In this document: positions 24,012-36,043 of the stretch, in pieces
Layout of the letters: each line of letters opens with the position of its first letter
Position numbering within the stretch: the first letter of the stretch is position 1
Assembly (NCBI GenBank): GCA_020746835.1
Contig: JAGPNK010000040.1
Coordinates: 1 to 64,000, forward strand
Source: Stachybotrys elegans
Lineage: Eukaryota > Ascomycota > Sordariomycetes > Hypocreales > Stachybotryaceae
Length of the DNA stretch: 64,000 nt
Reading direction: 5' to 3'
Notes under the pieces: generated by a model
The model's database searches: none
What the model was told of the DNA's origin: nothing
The model's input: the letters and a program-made list of their open reading frames with translations, nothing else
Position numbers and translations under genes: made by a program

Positions 24012-25435
24012 AGTAATCGCAAGACCCGAGTTGCATCGACAGTCGCTCCAATCGCAAACACGAATATGGCTCTCGATGGGCATCCTGATTATTGGGCTTG
24101 TTGCTTTTCTGCCGACAAGAAAGCCCCGGGAGAAGTGACCATCGAAATGGCCTTGACAGCGCCCGATCGGCAAGCTTCAGTGTTTCAGGAAGCTCATACC
24201 ATCAGAGTGCGTACGTGTTCAGGAAGCACAAGGGCACAGCAAAGAGAGGTTTCTGCTCTTCAGTTCCTCTTCCACAAGCGTAGCTGGGATGTCCCTTGCG
24301 AGGATCGGCTCGCACTAGAGGCAGCTCAGCATAACACATAAATCCTGTGGCTGTGTGTTTGATTCCACTTTGCTTAGCAATGGAAGTCAGCTCTCGGGTG
24401 ACTGGTACAAAGCGAAGGACTAAAGGATACACCCTGTACAATGAGTAGACTATTACTAGTAGAAGTTACGTGTGCTTAACTATACTACATAATACCATAG
24501 GGCTCCCACGTGTGCCTCAGCTTTCTTCTCCAATTTCCTTCAGTTCCTTGACACTGCCATATCGGAGACCGAAGCCACTGATCTCCATCCTCCTGGGGGA
24601 CAAGATGGGCGAATATCTCAGTCTATCAACAACACGATAACCATGCAGTCGACTTCTCGGCAATTATGGCTTCATCTCGCTGCAGACCTACGGGTCGTCC
24701 CTAAAGATCGAAGCCTTCTACAGCCACAATAGTCCTGAACTTCCAATTTGGGATCCCTTTGGGATTATATGTCGTCGGCGCCAGTAGCGGCGGCGATACT
24801 TGGAAACGCATGACACGAGACCTCTGAGTCCCCAACAGCAATGCTAATGTTTGTGTAGCTAGGCAGCAGCGATGGCACAGGCCCGAATGCCGTACCTCGT
24901 CGTTTGGTCGTTATTCTTATATCGTTGCCAGCCAACGGAATCTCAAGCAATATGCACTTCCGTGCTGCACCAAGTTCGATATACGCCTTTGTCAGAAACG
25001 ATGGGATAACCCGGCAGCGGTCCTTCGTGGGAAGCCTCCACCTTTGCTATTCAACAGAGGGCAACGAGGTGGATGGCATACTGGGGCTGTCCGGCTACCA
25101 TATTGCCTCGCTTGAGACACTTCTTGCGTCTTCTATTCTATTTATCTCCAGCCATTAAATTCGTGGCGCCGCCCGCCGCGTGCGATACATCAGTCTTCCA
25201 CCACTCGGCTAGATTAGCTTTCTTAGACTCATCGCCTGGTGAAGACAACTGCTACAAGGCCATCCGCTTGCTCGCTTAGTGCAATCCATCTATTCGGCAA
25301 TGACACTTTCAATAGTTACCACGACATTGATAACGTCCCAAGCGAAAGCTGCCGGATCGCGCAGGGTCACGGAAGAACGGAGGCTCAGTACGTCAGGGGA
25401 TTTGGAACTCCTGTTTCAACATCAATGGTGTATAT

Positions 25436-25520
25436 GTGGGATTTTCTGGTCGTGTGCCTCAATAGATACGACCAGCGACTTCGAGGAGGCAGCCTCTGGC
25501 AATAAGGACGGCATCGAATA
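25436..25520 (+). repeat. Dispersed repeat family B, copy 5
   Basis: Reads GTGGGATTTTCTGGTCGTG, then ACCAGCGACTTCGAGGAGGC, then a diverged TCTGGCAATAAGGACGGCAT. Order and spacing match the other copies. Confidence 0.7.
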
Positions 25521-25772
25521 TATTGGAAGAGATCTACCAATGCTCGGATTCAAAGGAATAAAGAGCTCTGCCTGACTGATCGGGGGCTAGTATGGAAGAT
25601 AGATCAAGGACAGGAAGAATTATAGGCCGCCGAGAACGAACAAAAGGGGCGCTCTTATGTGTGACGGGGAGGGGATGACTCTTTGGTTGAAGAAAGTGGC
25701 GTTGTTCGCAGCACTTCACATCAGTAGGTAGCCTTGCAATGGGCCTGTAAATGAGATATCTGTAAGCTTCAT

Positions 25773-25863
25773 ATGTTGATTTAATATTGTCTTTATCGTC
25801 AGGGGGCATCGTTGAAGTCGCTGATCTATACCCCATTGGGGCACACGAACAGAAAATCCCACG
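25773..25863 (-). repeat. Dispersed repeat family B, copy 6
   Basis: Full core in reverse orientation: TTGATTTAATATTGTCTTTA, GTCAGGGGGCA, GAAGTCGCTGATCTAT, ATTGGGGCACACGAAC and AAATCCCAC. Confidence 0.75.
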
Positions 25864-26218
25864 TCTGCGATTTTACGCATTGATCTGAGTGACATAACGA
25901 GCGATTTGCTAGTCAAGGCCCCTTGTTTGGCGGTTCTGGAGCCCAAACTCCAAGTTGATGCGTAAATGTAGCAAACTATGCAACTGCTTATCGACCAAAC
26001 CTGCCCCATGGTCAACCTGCTATGAATGGCCTCATGGCCGTCCCGCCGTTTGCTTCGCGGTTGCGCTTTGCCCACAGCAGCAACTAAGTGTCTCGATAGC
26101 CGTGGCATGTTCTGTAGGTAAGAGTTAAGATTGCATTGGCCATTATATGCTGGTGGAGGCTGTCAGATACATGACTGCTGTAGGGCAAGAGGTACGGAGT
26201 AGAGGCTCGGTGGGCGTT

Positions 26219-26341
26219 ATGATAGAGTAGGTGCATGCAGTGAGACAAAACAACAATGGTGAATGCGAACAATGATGGTTGCCCTGTTGCCCGCAGGACC
26301 AAAGAGCAGAGTCGAACAATAAAGGGATCGTCAGATCACAT
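26219..26341 (-). repeat. Dispersed repeat family A, copy 2 (inverted)
   Basis: Its reverse complement follows copies 1 and 3 from TGATCTGACGATCCCTTTAT through GACTCTGCTCTTTGGTCCTG and CGGGCAACAGGGC to CACCTACTCTATCAT. It abuts family B copy 7, so the two families sit almost end to end here. Confidence 0.75.
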
Positions 26342-26367
26342 CACCACGAGCCGAAGCCAGAGAACAA

Positions 26368-26510
26368 TGTGGGATTTCCCGTTCGTGTGCCCCAATGGGA
26401 TACAGACCAGTGACTTCGAGGAGGCCCCCTCTGACGATAAAGACGATATCAGATCAATAGATAACAATTGGTTAGAAAATTCGATTGAGAAAAGCTTGTG
26501 GCTGCGGCGG
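26368..26510 (+). repeat. Dispersed repeat family B, copy 7 (longest forward copy)
   Basis: Extends the family beyond the usual core: after AGACGATATCAGATCAATAG it continues with CAATTGGTTAGAAAAT, CGATTGAGAAAAGC and TTGTGGCTGCGG. The same extension is seen, reversed, in copy 8 at 29,999-30,060, so the real element is at least 140 bp. Confidence 0.8.
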
Positions 26511-26610
26511 ATGTCAAAGTTTTCCAGCCACCGCGCCAGAGAACAATGAGGGGGATGTGGCAGCATAAGTGTATGTAGTCAGGGGACCTACGGTTAGCAG
26601 ACTGGACTCT

Positions 26611-26760
26611 TGACGTGTGTACGTACCGTTGTCGGCTCTAGTCCTTACGTGTGTTTTGACGAGGCTGCCCGAAATCCATACGCCGAGGTCGGGATGCCGG
26701 CGGAAGTTCTCGGACTGCGTGTGCTCACGGCGAAGCATGCAACGGCATTGGCCAGAAATA
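26611..26760 (+). repeat. Duplicated segment C, copy 1
   Basis: Shares GTGTACGTACCGTTGTC, GTGTTTTGACGAGGC, GATGCCGGCGGAAG and CTCGGACTGC in the same order with 30,799-30,990. A minus-strand frame here (26,794-27,135) has no recognised domain. Confidence 0.6.
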
Positions 26761-29700
26761 CGTACAAGAAGGCCTTCACCACTCCGTTGCATGTCACTCT
26801 TCTCTTCCTTCCATCAGCACTACCACCAAGACACATTTGTGACCCTTATCTGCATCTTGAAGTACGTCTTCGACGTCAAGGAGCTCGCAATTAACAACCA
26901 CGGTTCGCAGGCTTGCAGCCCGCCCGTTCGGGGCCCTCTGCGACGTGATCGAATCTCTAGTTTCGACAATTTCCGCACCGCCGAGATAGGGACATGTGAG
27001 GTTCCAATCGTTAATAGTCCATGCTCCTGTCTTCCCTAGTCGACGAGGGCGACTTCTATGGTGAGATGCTTGGATATTTTGCGAGGCCGTGGAGCCAGGT
27101 AGAATTCTTGGGGAGGTCAAGGATGAGGGAGCCATGCCACATGAGAGATGTGTAATAATCCAGGATATGTCATATTGGCGGTGTCCTGAAGTCCTGGACC
27201 ATTTGTTGTCGCAAGCAACGCGGATACTTGCTGCGGATGAGGAGAAGTCGCAATCTAGAAAGGGGAATAGTTTTAAGCATCGGTCTATAGAAGAGATCAG
27301 TGAAGATATTTCTGGCGATGAAATAGTCTCGTCTACCGATTCACCCTGATGTCATACAGATATCATCCATCGACTATCGGCTACTAAGACCGGAACCCTA
27401 AGAGGCGTCAGGAACCCGGAATTCCGCTTGTTCTCCCATTACTCAAGTTCACCAAGGGCCAAATAAGGTAGTCTGCTTGTATGCAGCTGCAGAATCATAA
27501 TAGCGCTTGTTGGAAATTTCTTTCACTTGCAATAATATAGAGGCCAGGCTTGTCAATGTTCACCTAGACCACATTGGCACCAATAGTCGCTTGAGACGCC
27601 AGCCTCTTGGACAGCATCTTCGCCCCGGAACCTGAAGGGTTATCCCAATGACAATCAGCATTTCAAAGTCGCTCTATGCATCCATGTTAAGCCTGCTCTA
27701 TATCCTCTTCATCTAGGCCCTCTTCTTCCATCATGACCATTGGCGGCCTAAGCAGCGCTATCCCTCCACCTGCTCTTTTGCCACGCATCTTCCTCTCATG
27801 GCGGATGCAAATGCAGCCGGGGAATAGGCCAGATCACCCCCTGTTTCTTCTGTGGCGGCTTCAATGTCAGAGCGGAACGTGTCCCAGCTATACTCTCCTG
27901 CGCAGAGCCTGTCCACGGTTCCATGCAGGAGGATACATTCAGACGTATCACCGGTCCCGGTCTTGAGGCCGCCCATCTAAATTTCGTGTGCAGCATCGCA
28001 AAAGCCTGGGCCCAGGGAGCGCAGCCACGTATGGATGGCTGTCGGCTCGGCCTTGTCGGCGATGTCGTGCAGCCGCATAATGTCCTTCAATGTTCTAGCT
28101 CTGGTGTCGCCAATCCAACCGAGCTTCAAACGATTCCCTCCGTGCGGCATCCTTTCTCTTCGACCGGTGCACCTACTCCCAACCCCTCAACGCTTAGCAT
28201 GGTGCCATTATTGCAGCTTGAGGGCGGGTCCTGCCTCAGTCGAAATGTTCTCTCCGTGCTGCTCGGTGATGCCAGGGACTCATGATTCGTACTGCCATGG
28301 TTCAATAATATTACGTTGCTCGCCCATGAGAGATAGCCATCATAAAGGCGAGCAGGGATCCTCCTTGTGCTTGTATGTTATTTTCTTGTTTGTGGTTTGC
28401 CGCTGCCTGATATGACTGGTTGTTAGAGGAAGGTTCTGAAATCTCCACAGTGCTAGGAAAATAGCTACCTAATCTCTCCGCTACAGAGCGGTAGGATTGG
28501 TGATTGATCAGCTTGTAGGTTGATTATGACCAAATTCATAGCAGGGCTTGTCTTTAGAGGTTGGTGTTGGCAGCGTTTGTTGGCTAGCTGGCCAATGGTT
28601 TGCAAAACTTTGGTCACTTCTTTTCCCATCTATTCCTTAATCTACTCGGCCTACTTCTTCTCCCCCTTTCATTGTGCTCGCTTCTAGATGCAAGATTTCT
28701 TCCGTACATGAACCTTCTATCACGCCTCTTCCCTTTCTTATAGAACCGTGAGAAGCCGCAGATGCCATGGCGCCGCTGAAGAGCAATGGGACAGAACTCC
28801 GTATTTCTCAACCCAACCCCTGGAGGCGCCGGTACACGACTTTACCTTCAAAGAATAATAGCAAGGCCGAGGGTAAGACGAGCTCCAAGGTTGAACTGGT
28901 GTATTGACATTGTCCCCCAATGCCGCTCAAGCATGAGAGTCTGTGCTAACATGTAGATTCCTCAGACAATTTGCGTCCTTAGTGCTTTCAGCTGGGCGCA
29001 TCATCCTGGACGTCCACGGCGACCCAACCTATTACCATGTCTGCCCATAGTTGTGTAGGCGAGCAATTCCACGGACACAGCGGTCTCGAGGGAAGTGTCG
29101 GATGTTACATTCAGCAAAACCCATGCTAAAAGGCGCATTCCCGATATTTATTACGCCATTCTAGAAGGAGGAGCATAACGATGTGGTCAAAGCCGTACTG
29201 TTCACGATACCTGGAACGGATCATAGGCGTAGCGTGACTGTGGCTACGAACAACATCCTGACATGCCGATCAAAGAATCTGGGGAACTTGTTGCTGCCCA
29301 ACACCATACATTATATATTCGACCGCCCAACGGCACCAAGACGCGTACTCCTCAACCACTTTGCGCAAGAGCGGCCATGTCACTTTGGCTATGACCCGTG
29401 ATTAACGCTCGAGGCCTGGGTTCTAGGCGATTTTGTTGTGGCAACACCAACTTGGGGAATATTCGAGAATACACGCCTTTTTCTCTCGGTACATCCATGG
29501 CACCCCCTTTATCATCTTGAATGGCAATATGAATTCATTTACAGGAAGCCTATCAAAAACGACCTAACCAGAAGGTACTGTATGGATGTGAACGAAGCCT
29601 TGCTTTCTTCCGCCAGCCGTTCAGTTCTTCCTGTGGCCGATAGCAGGGCCATCAGAAGATGGTTTCGCGAGGTGCTCAATCCGTCTCGTGCGAATCACGC

Positions 29701-29998
29701 ACTTTGGGATTTTCTGTCAATTCTGTATCGCTCTTCAAATGTACAATGTAACTACAAATCCCCTCCGCTATAGCAACCAACTCGTCCAATAGTTTATTGG
29801 CCAATACAGAGGTAGCGACAGTCAACCCATGTGTAAGCAAGAAATGGACGCCGCTGTATCCATCTTTCAGATGCCTCACTCAGGAACAACCCTTCTCGTG
29901 GCAACACTCGCCGCAACCTTGTCCAGTTCTGACCTTGTACGCCACGGGCGGCATCGTGACGAAAGCTCCCGACCGATTGCAGAAAAATCGGCATTTCC

Positions 29999-30129
29999 GC
30001 AGCCACAAGATTTTCTCAATCGAGTGTATTTCCTAACCAATTATTATCTATTGATCTGATGTCGTCTTCACCGTCAGAGAGGGCCTCCTCGAAGTCACTT
30101 GTCTGTATCATACGAACGGGAAATCCAAC
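29999..30129 (-). repeat. Dispersed repeat family B, copy 8
   Basis: Reverse copy with the long extension (GCAGCCACAAGATTTTCTCA, AACCAATTATTATC) and the core (GTCGTCTTCACCGTCAGAGA, CCTCCTCGAAGTCACTTGTC, ACGAACGGGAAATCC). The CCCCAATGGGA part of the core is deleted. Confidence 0.8.
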
Positions 30130-30649
30130 ATCCACCTCCTCTTCAGCACCCTGCCATTATTTGCAACAACCTGGACCGCAGTTCATATTCGCTGTCCAGT
30201 TACAGCGGCGCTGTCAGCAATCTATGAGGCACGCATTTTCAAGTCGTCAGTTTGTCAGTTTCCTCTAAAGCATACTAAATCACACTCGTGTCCCATCAAA
30301 CCTAGTTGACCGTACTGACAAGGCAATTGGTTATGAACCTATTCAAAATGAACCTGGCCAGAGCAAAGACCTTGGAAGGGTGAACAAATTAGTTCAGCTT
30401 ACTCAGTATCTATAGGCAAGTGTTTACCAGTCATACAAGCCTTTCCATTTCCTCGCCACTATGATTCTATTCTCTACACCATGGCCCACCGCAAGCATAC
30501 CGTGAGAATTCCTCATGACGGGCGAGCCCCCCCTGGACGACGCTGACTTCAATCAATAAATTACAGTGACGAAGAAAATACACTGGCATATGAAGATTGG
30601 CCGGGAGCTGCCATGGCGATTTGGCGTCGCTTTACCGAGGGATTCGATA

Positions 30650-30706
30650 ATTCCCTGTTGCTCAGAACCGAGAACAGAGTCAAGGGATAAAGGGATCGTC
30701 CGATTA
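30650..30706 (-). repeat. Dispersed repeat family A, copy 4 (partial, inverted)
   Basis: The reverse complement reads CGGACGATCCCTTTAT, TTGACTCTGTTCTCGGTTCT and GAGCAACAGGGAAT, matching the first half of copies 1-3 only. Confidence 0.6.
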
Positions 30707-30798
30707 CTTTTGATTGGACGGAGTGGGAGAAAAATAGGACGGCGGCGGCAGTAACCACGTACAAGCATGCATATCTATCTACAGTTAGAAGACCCTCA

Positions 30799-30990
30799 AT
30801 GTGTACGTACCGTTGTCAGCGTGTTCTGACGAGGCCATCTGTCAGGCTAGATCTTCCACAGGGGCGAACAAGAGCAAAGCATTGAGTCCAGGACATCGTC
30901 GCGATGCCAGCGGAAGCCCTCAGACTGCAAAGGTCAATGACGACTGTGGCTGCGGATAATGCTGTGGCCGCTACCGCGCAGAGATATGCG
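30799..30990 (+). repeat. Duplicated segment C, copy 2
   Basis: Same block order as 26,611-26,760, with GTGTACGTACCGTTGTC, GTTCTGACGAGGC, GATGCCAGCGGAAG and CTCAGACTGC, and an extra insertion of about 45 bp. The following frame (30,904-31,260) has no recognised function. Confidence 0.55.
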
Positions 30991-31859
30991 ATCGTGACGC
31001 GTAGCCCTGAGTTAGATTTCGACAGACAGGTAGCAGAAGCCTCTCCTGTACCTGTTGCCTTTCATCTCTCATTTCCTTCTATCCACACACAACGCAATGG
31101 GTTCCCAACGCCGCTTTACAAGGTCAGCTCAACACCAGAACCAAAGTCAAGTAGTGATCCTACCACCACATACAAAAATCCACAAGGATTCAAGACGAAA
31201 TCACTGAGGGCTTCGCTGACCAGAACACCCTTCTCCTACCTGCAGAGGCGACGAGGCTGAAAGGATCAAAGTCCGGCTCCTAGCAAGGGGATAAAGAAAT
31301 GGTTTTGATGTAAGGAAATACAGGCACGAAGAAATTATAATCAGGTGCTCATTACTTATATCCACCTAAAGCCAACGGGGACTTGCCCAGCTATAGTACC
31401 CCCGAGAGTATTAAGATCAAAATGAGAATCCATGGAAGTATTACATCCCTTCTCCAACCTTCTATGGACCTTCATTGTACCATATCGTCGCCTCTAGGCA
31501 GCGAGACTGTAGGGGATTCATGTCTCCGCGCTGGTGTAAAACTGTGGGACAAATAGACTTGCATTCAGGCAGTGAGGGAAACATGACTGTGGTATTCATA
31601 TGAACACTGTAGTATACAGCTATCTCAGAACCTGTTATGCAAGTCATTCATCTACTATCTAAACCACAACTGCCGCGGCGTACAGTAGTGACATAAGCCA
31701 AAAGGGAAACAAAAGCAAGCCGGCCAGACGCGGGTAATTTGGTGTGCATAACATTTCGCCTCCACACGTCGTAATCCATAGTCCACATGGGATTGCAGGA
31801 ATAAATATACACTGTAGCGCCTTAGACGAGGTCAGCGCGAGAACCCCGGCGATGCACTC

Positions 31860-32696
31860 GCCCTTGGCTTGCTCTTCATGTGGCAGCGTTAAGGGTGCGA
31901 CAAGCTTGATGAGGATAGCGAAATCTCGCTGCAGGCCGTCAAGACCCGTACGCAGACTCCGTACGTGGAGACCTCCCTGTCGGTGGTGTTGACGCTACTG
32001 TGCAGGCTGCGGAAGAAGTCCTCACGGTTGGCTGCCGCCACTTCATTGGAGATGAATTTGTGAACGCGGAGATCCCTGGACAAGTGGCGCAGGACTAGCG
32101 AATGGCCCAGCTGGGGCATGTAAAAGGCCAGTTGGCCTCAAGATACTCGCTGCTGACGTCCTCAAAGTCGAGCGGCCCCCATCGTCTCGCAGCAAGAGGG
32201 CGAGAGAGCAGCAAAGTAGGACATGAAGTAATTTAGACATGGTCTCGTAGTGGCCATCGCCTCTCACAGCGTAGGCTATGCTCGCGCCGCCAAGGCGTTG
32301 GCAAGAGCTTTCTGTCACGCATCTTATGCCGTTTCCCCGGTGTCATGGACAGAAACTCCATCTCATGTCGGTGCAGGGGAGGCCTTCGGTCCAGGATGGG
32401 CGAGCCGAGAAATTCATCCCCGAGCGGCGCGATATGAGTCTGGCGGAGAAAAGTGCGGAACTGATCAGACCAGGCAGCCTCGCGGCGGTTTCTGGTGGCG
32501 GGATCGCCGCGTTGAAGCGCGATGAAGGTACTATCAAGATCTTCCAGCGACTTGCCTGCCTGCACAGTCGTCCGAACACGCGGTTCGGTTGCTTCGAGCA
32601 GTGACCACGTGAAAGCAGTTGCGATGACAAGTCATATATGCGGCTTTCAACAGCATCAGAGGCAACTTCTTGTCCATCCCAACGGATTGCCCTCAA
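31860..32696 (-). pseudogene. Unrecognised decayed gene
   Basis: The minus strand shows coding-like stretches that change frame. 32,233-32,565 reads SLEDLDSTFIALQRGDP, SDQFRTFLRQTHIAPLGDE and PLHRHEMEFLSMTPGKRH. Around 32,100-32,160 DFEDVSSEYLEANWPF runs into another frame with MPQLGHSLVLRHLSRDLRVH and NEVAAANREDFFRSLHSS. The two parts join naturally at the overlapping PSWAIR/PQLGHS position if one frame slip is allowed. I cannot name the family. It lies 650 bp from the biosynthetic cluster and could be a lost member of it. Confidence that a real gene was once here is moderate; nothing supports a function. Confidence 0.35.
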
Positions 32697-32704
32697 CGGG
32701 ATGA

Positions 32705-33341
32705 GCGACCTGGATAGACCGGTGACTTTGCTGTATTTGCTTCTACAGCTACATTGTTTTATGAATGCTTAGCTTTTGCAGAACTGGCTTGATTATCTTG
32801 CCTTTGGCCAAAGACTGCAGTGTCAATGGTTGTACCACACGTCGACGAGAACAACTTGCAAATAATATCCTTTACAAACGCCCAGCCCCAGAGCTGCCCC
32901 GTAAGGCGCATACCAATGACCTTAGACGCGGAAGTTAATTGCCCAAGGGGTTCTTTGATACCACTGTCTATTGGATATTACCATTCTCGAGCCAACCGCT
33001 CGGCAATACTACGTACTCTCCAAAACGTCTCTACCAACAACCCATACCCCATGCTCCTCGAAAGGAGACGGAAACGAGTAATGGCTGAGGGTAATGACTG
33101 AGGCATTTAAATTGGTAAAAGGCTTATCAGTATGTTCGACAACCCATTTGAAAGGGCCTGCAATAAGAAGGGCTCATATTCAGCTTGACCGTAGTTCGGG
33201 CGGAAAGATCCGAATGGTTTTACTGTGGCGTAATCCCACATCTCGGACCCGCCCGGCTTCTCAACACTGAGGTCCGGGAAGGGTCACGTCGACAGCCTGC
33301 TTATAGCTTCTATTCTTTACTAGGTAAGGTAGGTAAGCTAC
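32705..33341. other. Intergenic, 3' of the MFS exporter
   Basis: No gene seen. The small frame at 32,820-33,101 has no recognised product. A palindrome-like run of TAGGTAAGGTAGGTAAGCTA words lies at 33,320-33,345 just past the MFS stop codon. Confidence 0.5.
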
Positions 33342-35255
33342 CTAGGGAATAAGAATTTGCGGCCTTTTCCATATTAGCAACCCAACCGGTATCTCGGCGG
33401 CTGAAAAACCGCATAGGACTAGCATTTGTCGGCTGTATCCACTAGATAGAATCTCTCGCATTTGATCTCGCAGCGCCTGCGGTAATGTGTTTTGCGCGTT
33501 GGTTGTCATTTCGGCCAGGCCTGGTATTCCAATCGATTCGAGACGAGACACTGTATAGCCATTGAAGACGGACGTGGCAATAGCTATACCGAACGCGGTG
33601 CCCATCCATCGAAATTGGTTCGCTGCCCCCATCCCAACGGCTAATAATCCAGGTCAGGATCGTTGCAGTCATTGAATAGAAGGAACTACTTACCCTTATC
33701 TCGTGTCTCCACGGCAAACGGCACCATAATATACAGCGCCTGGTATGTGGCACCACAACCTAGGCCACATAGAACCTCATAGCCATAGATAGCAGGCGGG
33801 ACGTGAGAGCTGGCGTCTAGTGTGCCCAACAGTGCATAGCCAATAGTCTGCAGGACCGATCCAAAGAAGACTATGCAGACTGCCGGGATTTTGAACCTGG
33901 CAGCCACCTGGGAACCAATTGAGGATCCCACAGGAAAAGCTGCCCCATAAGGTATCAACCTTATACCAGCGTTAAAGCTGTCAAGACCATTGACAAGCTG
34001 GAAGCGCTGAGGAAGCTGAAACGTAGTCACGCCCATGGGAGCGCCGACAAGCACGAAGCAACTACCTTCTGTCAGTTCCTAAGACAAATAATTTCGAGCG
34101 GCCGGGATAAGTCTTCGTACAGCATGATGCCAACCACTGCACGATCTGTGAAAAACCGCCATGGCAGGACAGGTTCGCGGTCGCCACCAGCGCGGGTGAC
34201 TCGCCGCTCCCAGAGCACGAGTGCTATCCAGAGCAACAAAGATAACACCAACAGGGCGATGACGTAGGCAGAGTCCCAGGCGAACCTTCCGTCCGCTTCC
34301 TGGAAGCCGGCGGCGAACAAAACCGTAGCAGCCATCAGCAGGAAGAAGCCGAAGAAGTCGATTCGATTCAACGTTTTTGTGTATGCGTGCTTGACAGAGG
34401 CCGCGTGATACGGGAAACCATTCGGAATGCCAACGAGGCATATTACGAAGCATAAAATGCCCAGAGGTACACTGTCACTTGTTAGCAATGATGCTCGGAC
34501 TAGAAGATTCACATACTTGAAGAGGAAAATCCATCTCCATGTGGTGTTATCGCTTATGAGACCGCCAATGATGGGGCCCGAAACCATGGCCAAGACAATG
34601 GCAATTCCAATCCTCGCGACAACGGGCCCAAACTTTTCGGGAGGGACAAGGTCAACCGCGACGATGGTGGCGAGTGCAAAGCAGCTCCCTCCACCAACGC
34701 CCTGAAGGCCCCGTAGGATGATGCTGACACGGGCAAGTTTGGTTAGCAGTGCATCGAATATGTCCAAGGATTCTAGTACGCATACAGCTGATGCATGGTC
34801 TGTGCAGCTGCACAGCCACCGGAGAAGACTGTGAAGAAGAAGATGCAGACAAGAAGAACAATCTTCCGACCATAAATGTCACTCAGCTTGGAGCAGATGA
34901 CGATGAAGGAAACATATCCAAGCGTGTATCCCGTGAGGACCCAGCTGACAGTGTCGAAGTTGCCCAGGTCTTGTGAAATAGCAACAAGTGAAGTCGTGGC
35001 GATGGATGTCTCGACCGTCGTGAGAAACAGCAAAAGAGGGACTCTAGTGGAGTATTAGCGACATTTTTCTCCCCTCGATGATTTGAGGAGAACATCTGAC
35101 AAGAAGGCGACCAGCCAGAACTTGAAGCCAACGAGATAGGCTATTTGGCTGCCTTCGGGTGATGGAGACGCAGCCTCATCAGACGCCAGCAAAGACGTCG
35201 TCCTTGGTGCGGCTTCCTCAACAGCGGCCTTTTCTTGGCTCAACGGGGAAGGCAT
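33342..35255 (-). CDS. MFS drug/toxin exporter (DHA1/DHA14 type)
   Basis: Proton-driven efflux pump of the plasma membrane, probably exporting the cluster product. Six exons (35255-35101, 35043-34780, 34723-34517, 34471-34121, 34061-33694, 33640-33342) join in frame to 547 aa; introns are 45-59 bp. The start is an ATG followed by an acidic, Ser/Pro-rich cytosolic tail. Hallmarks are LFLTTVETSIATTSL in helix 1, WVLTGYTLGYVSF, motif A as KLSDIYGRKIVLL, LRGLQGVGGGSCFALATI and motif C as VSGPIIGGLI, followed by NTTWRWIF joined by splicing to NVPLG. Many hydrophobic helices (about 14) follow, ending with GAANQFRWMGTAFGIAIATS. No break is seen. It is the left-hand member of the cluster and points away from it. 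Its upstream region carries a TCG(N5)CGG site and repeated ATGCATGC words. Substrate is inferred from context only. Confidence 0.9.
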
Positions 35256-36043
35256 AGTCTGAGGTAGGCTGATTGGAAGTCAAAGCTGGAGCGGTGATGT
35301 CGTAAGGGTTCTTAGTCCATTGGTGCCAAGGCTTACAATTCTTTTGTTGTGGCCTACAGTACTGTTGTCAGATAACGGTTAGGTTATCTGCGCATGCATA
35401 AGATAATTACACGCAGATCCTGCCCGTACTGTCTGGCTATTCTGTTTGCTACGGCGGTTCTTTCTTTCACACATGCATGCCTGCGCTGCCAGTCGAGGCT
35501 CGGCTGCGGAAACCAACACTCTAAAAGGGAAGTTCGCTCCGTGCAGAGGAACCTTGACCCTGCATCCCCTGCGATGATATGAATAAGCGTTGGTGGCACA
35601 ATAGTGGATAAGCAACATTAAGGTCTGTATCAATGGCAATTGTGACAGATGGATTGGCCAGAATGAGGGCGAGCGGCGGATTATTTCTCATGCATGCGTC
35701 GGCTACTTTCCAAATGCATGCCCCGCTAAGTCGCCGTGCGTGCATCTACGCGACTGCCAGAGACGCATCAAGCTGTTGGACATGCACTGTTGTCATCAGC
35801 GTCACATTCAGTCCTCCACAAATATGACTCAAGCCACAGCAGCTCAACCAACCAGCTGGTGCAATCGCGCACATCCTTCCAGAGGGGCTTGCGGGGTCCC
35901 CATCAGGTGCCATATGATGGTGAAGGAATACAGCAGCGTTCATAGCGGGCGCACATTGGTGAGCCGGAGAGGAAAGGGTTGGTCAATTCTAATCCATTTA
36001 ATATGTCAAATCTAGATGATGCCCTCGCCACGCTTGGTCCACA
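35256..36043. promoter_or_regulatory. MFS promoter region with repeated ATGCATGC words
   Basis: The 788-bp spacer between the MFS start and the hydrolase stop contains ATGCATGC or a one-base variant four times: near 35,392, 35,472, 35,690 and 35,713. It also has one TCG-AGGCT-CGG at 35,493-35,503, which fits the TCG(N5)CGR consensus of AflR-type Zn2Cys6 regulators. I see no gene here; the overlapping short frames on both strands are not credible. Confidence 0.45.

Larger units (their letters stand above)
15591..31850. other. Decayed subtelomeric region, no intact gene recognised
   Basis: Ordinary-GC sequence whose open frames are all short, overlap on opposite strands and show no family motif. 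Frames such as 21,711-22,193, 22,526-22,907, 26,617-27,135, 27,758-27,976 and 29,183-29,773 were inspected, and none gave a recognisable domain. The region is instead rich in short dispersed repeats (listed separately) and looks like a mosaic of old gene and element fragments. Confidence 0.6.

Noticed and set aside
16308..26566. Small proteins sharing DVGFPIRVPQ or similar
   Set aside because: They are translations of dispersed repeat family B in different copies and orientations, not a protein family.
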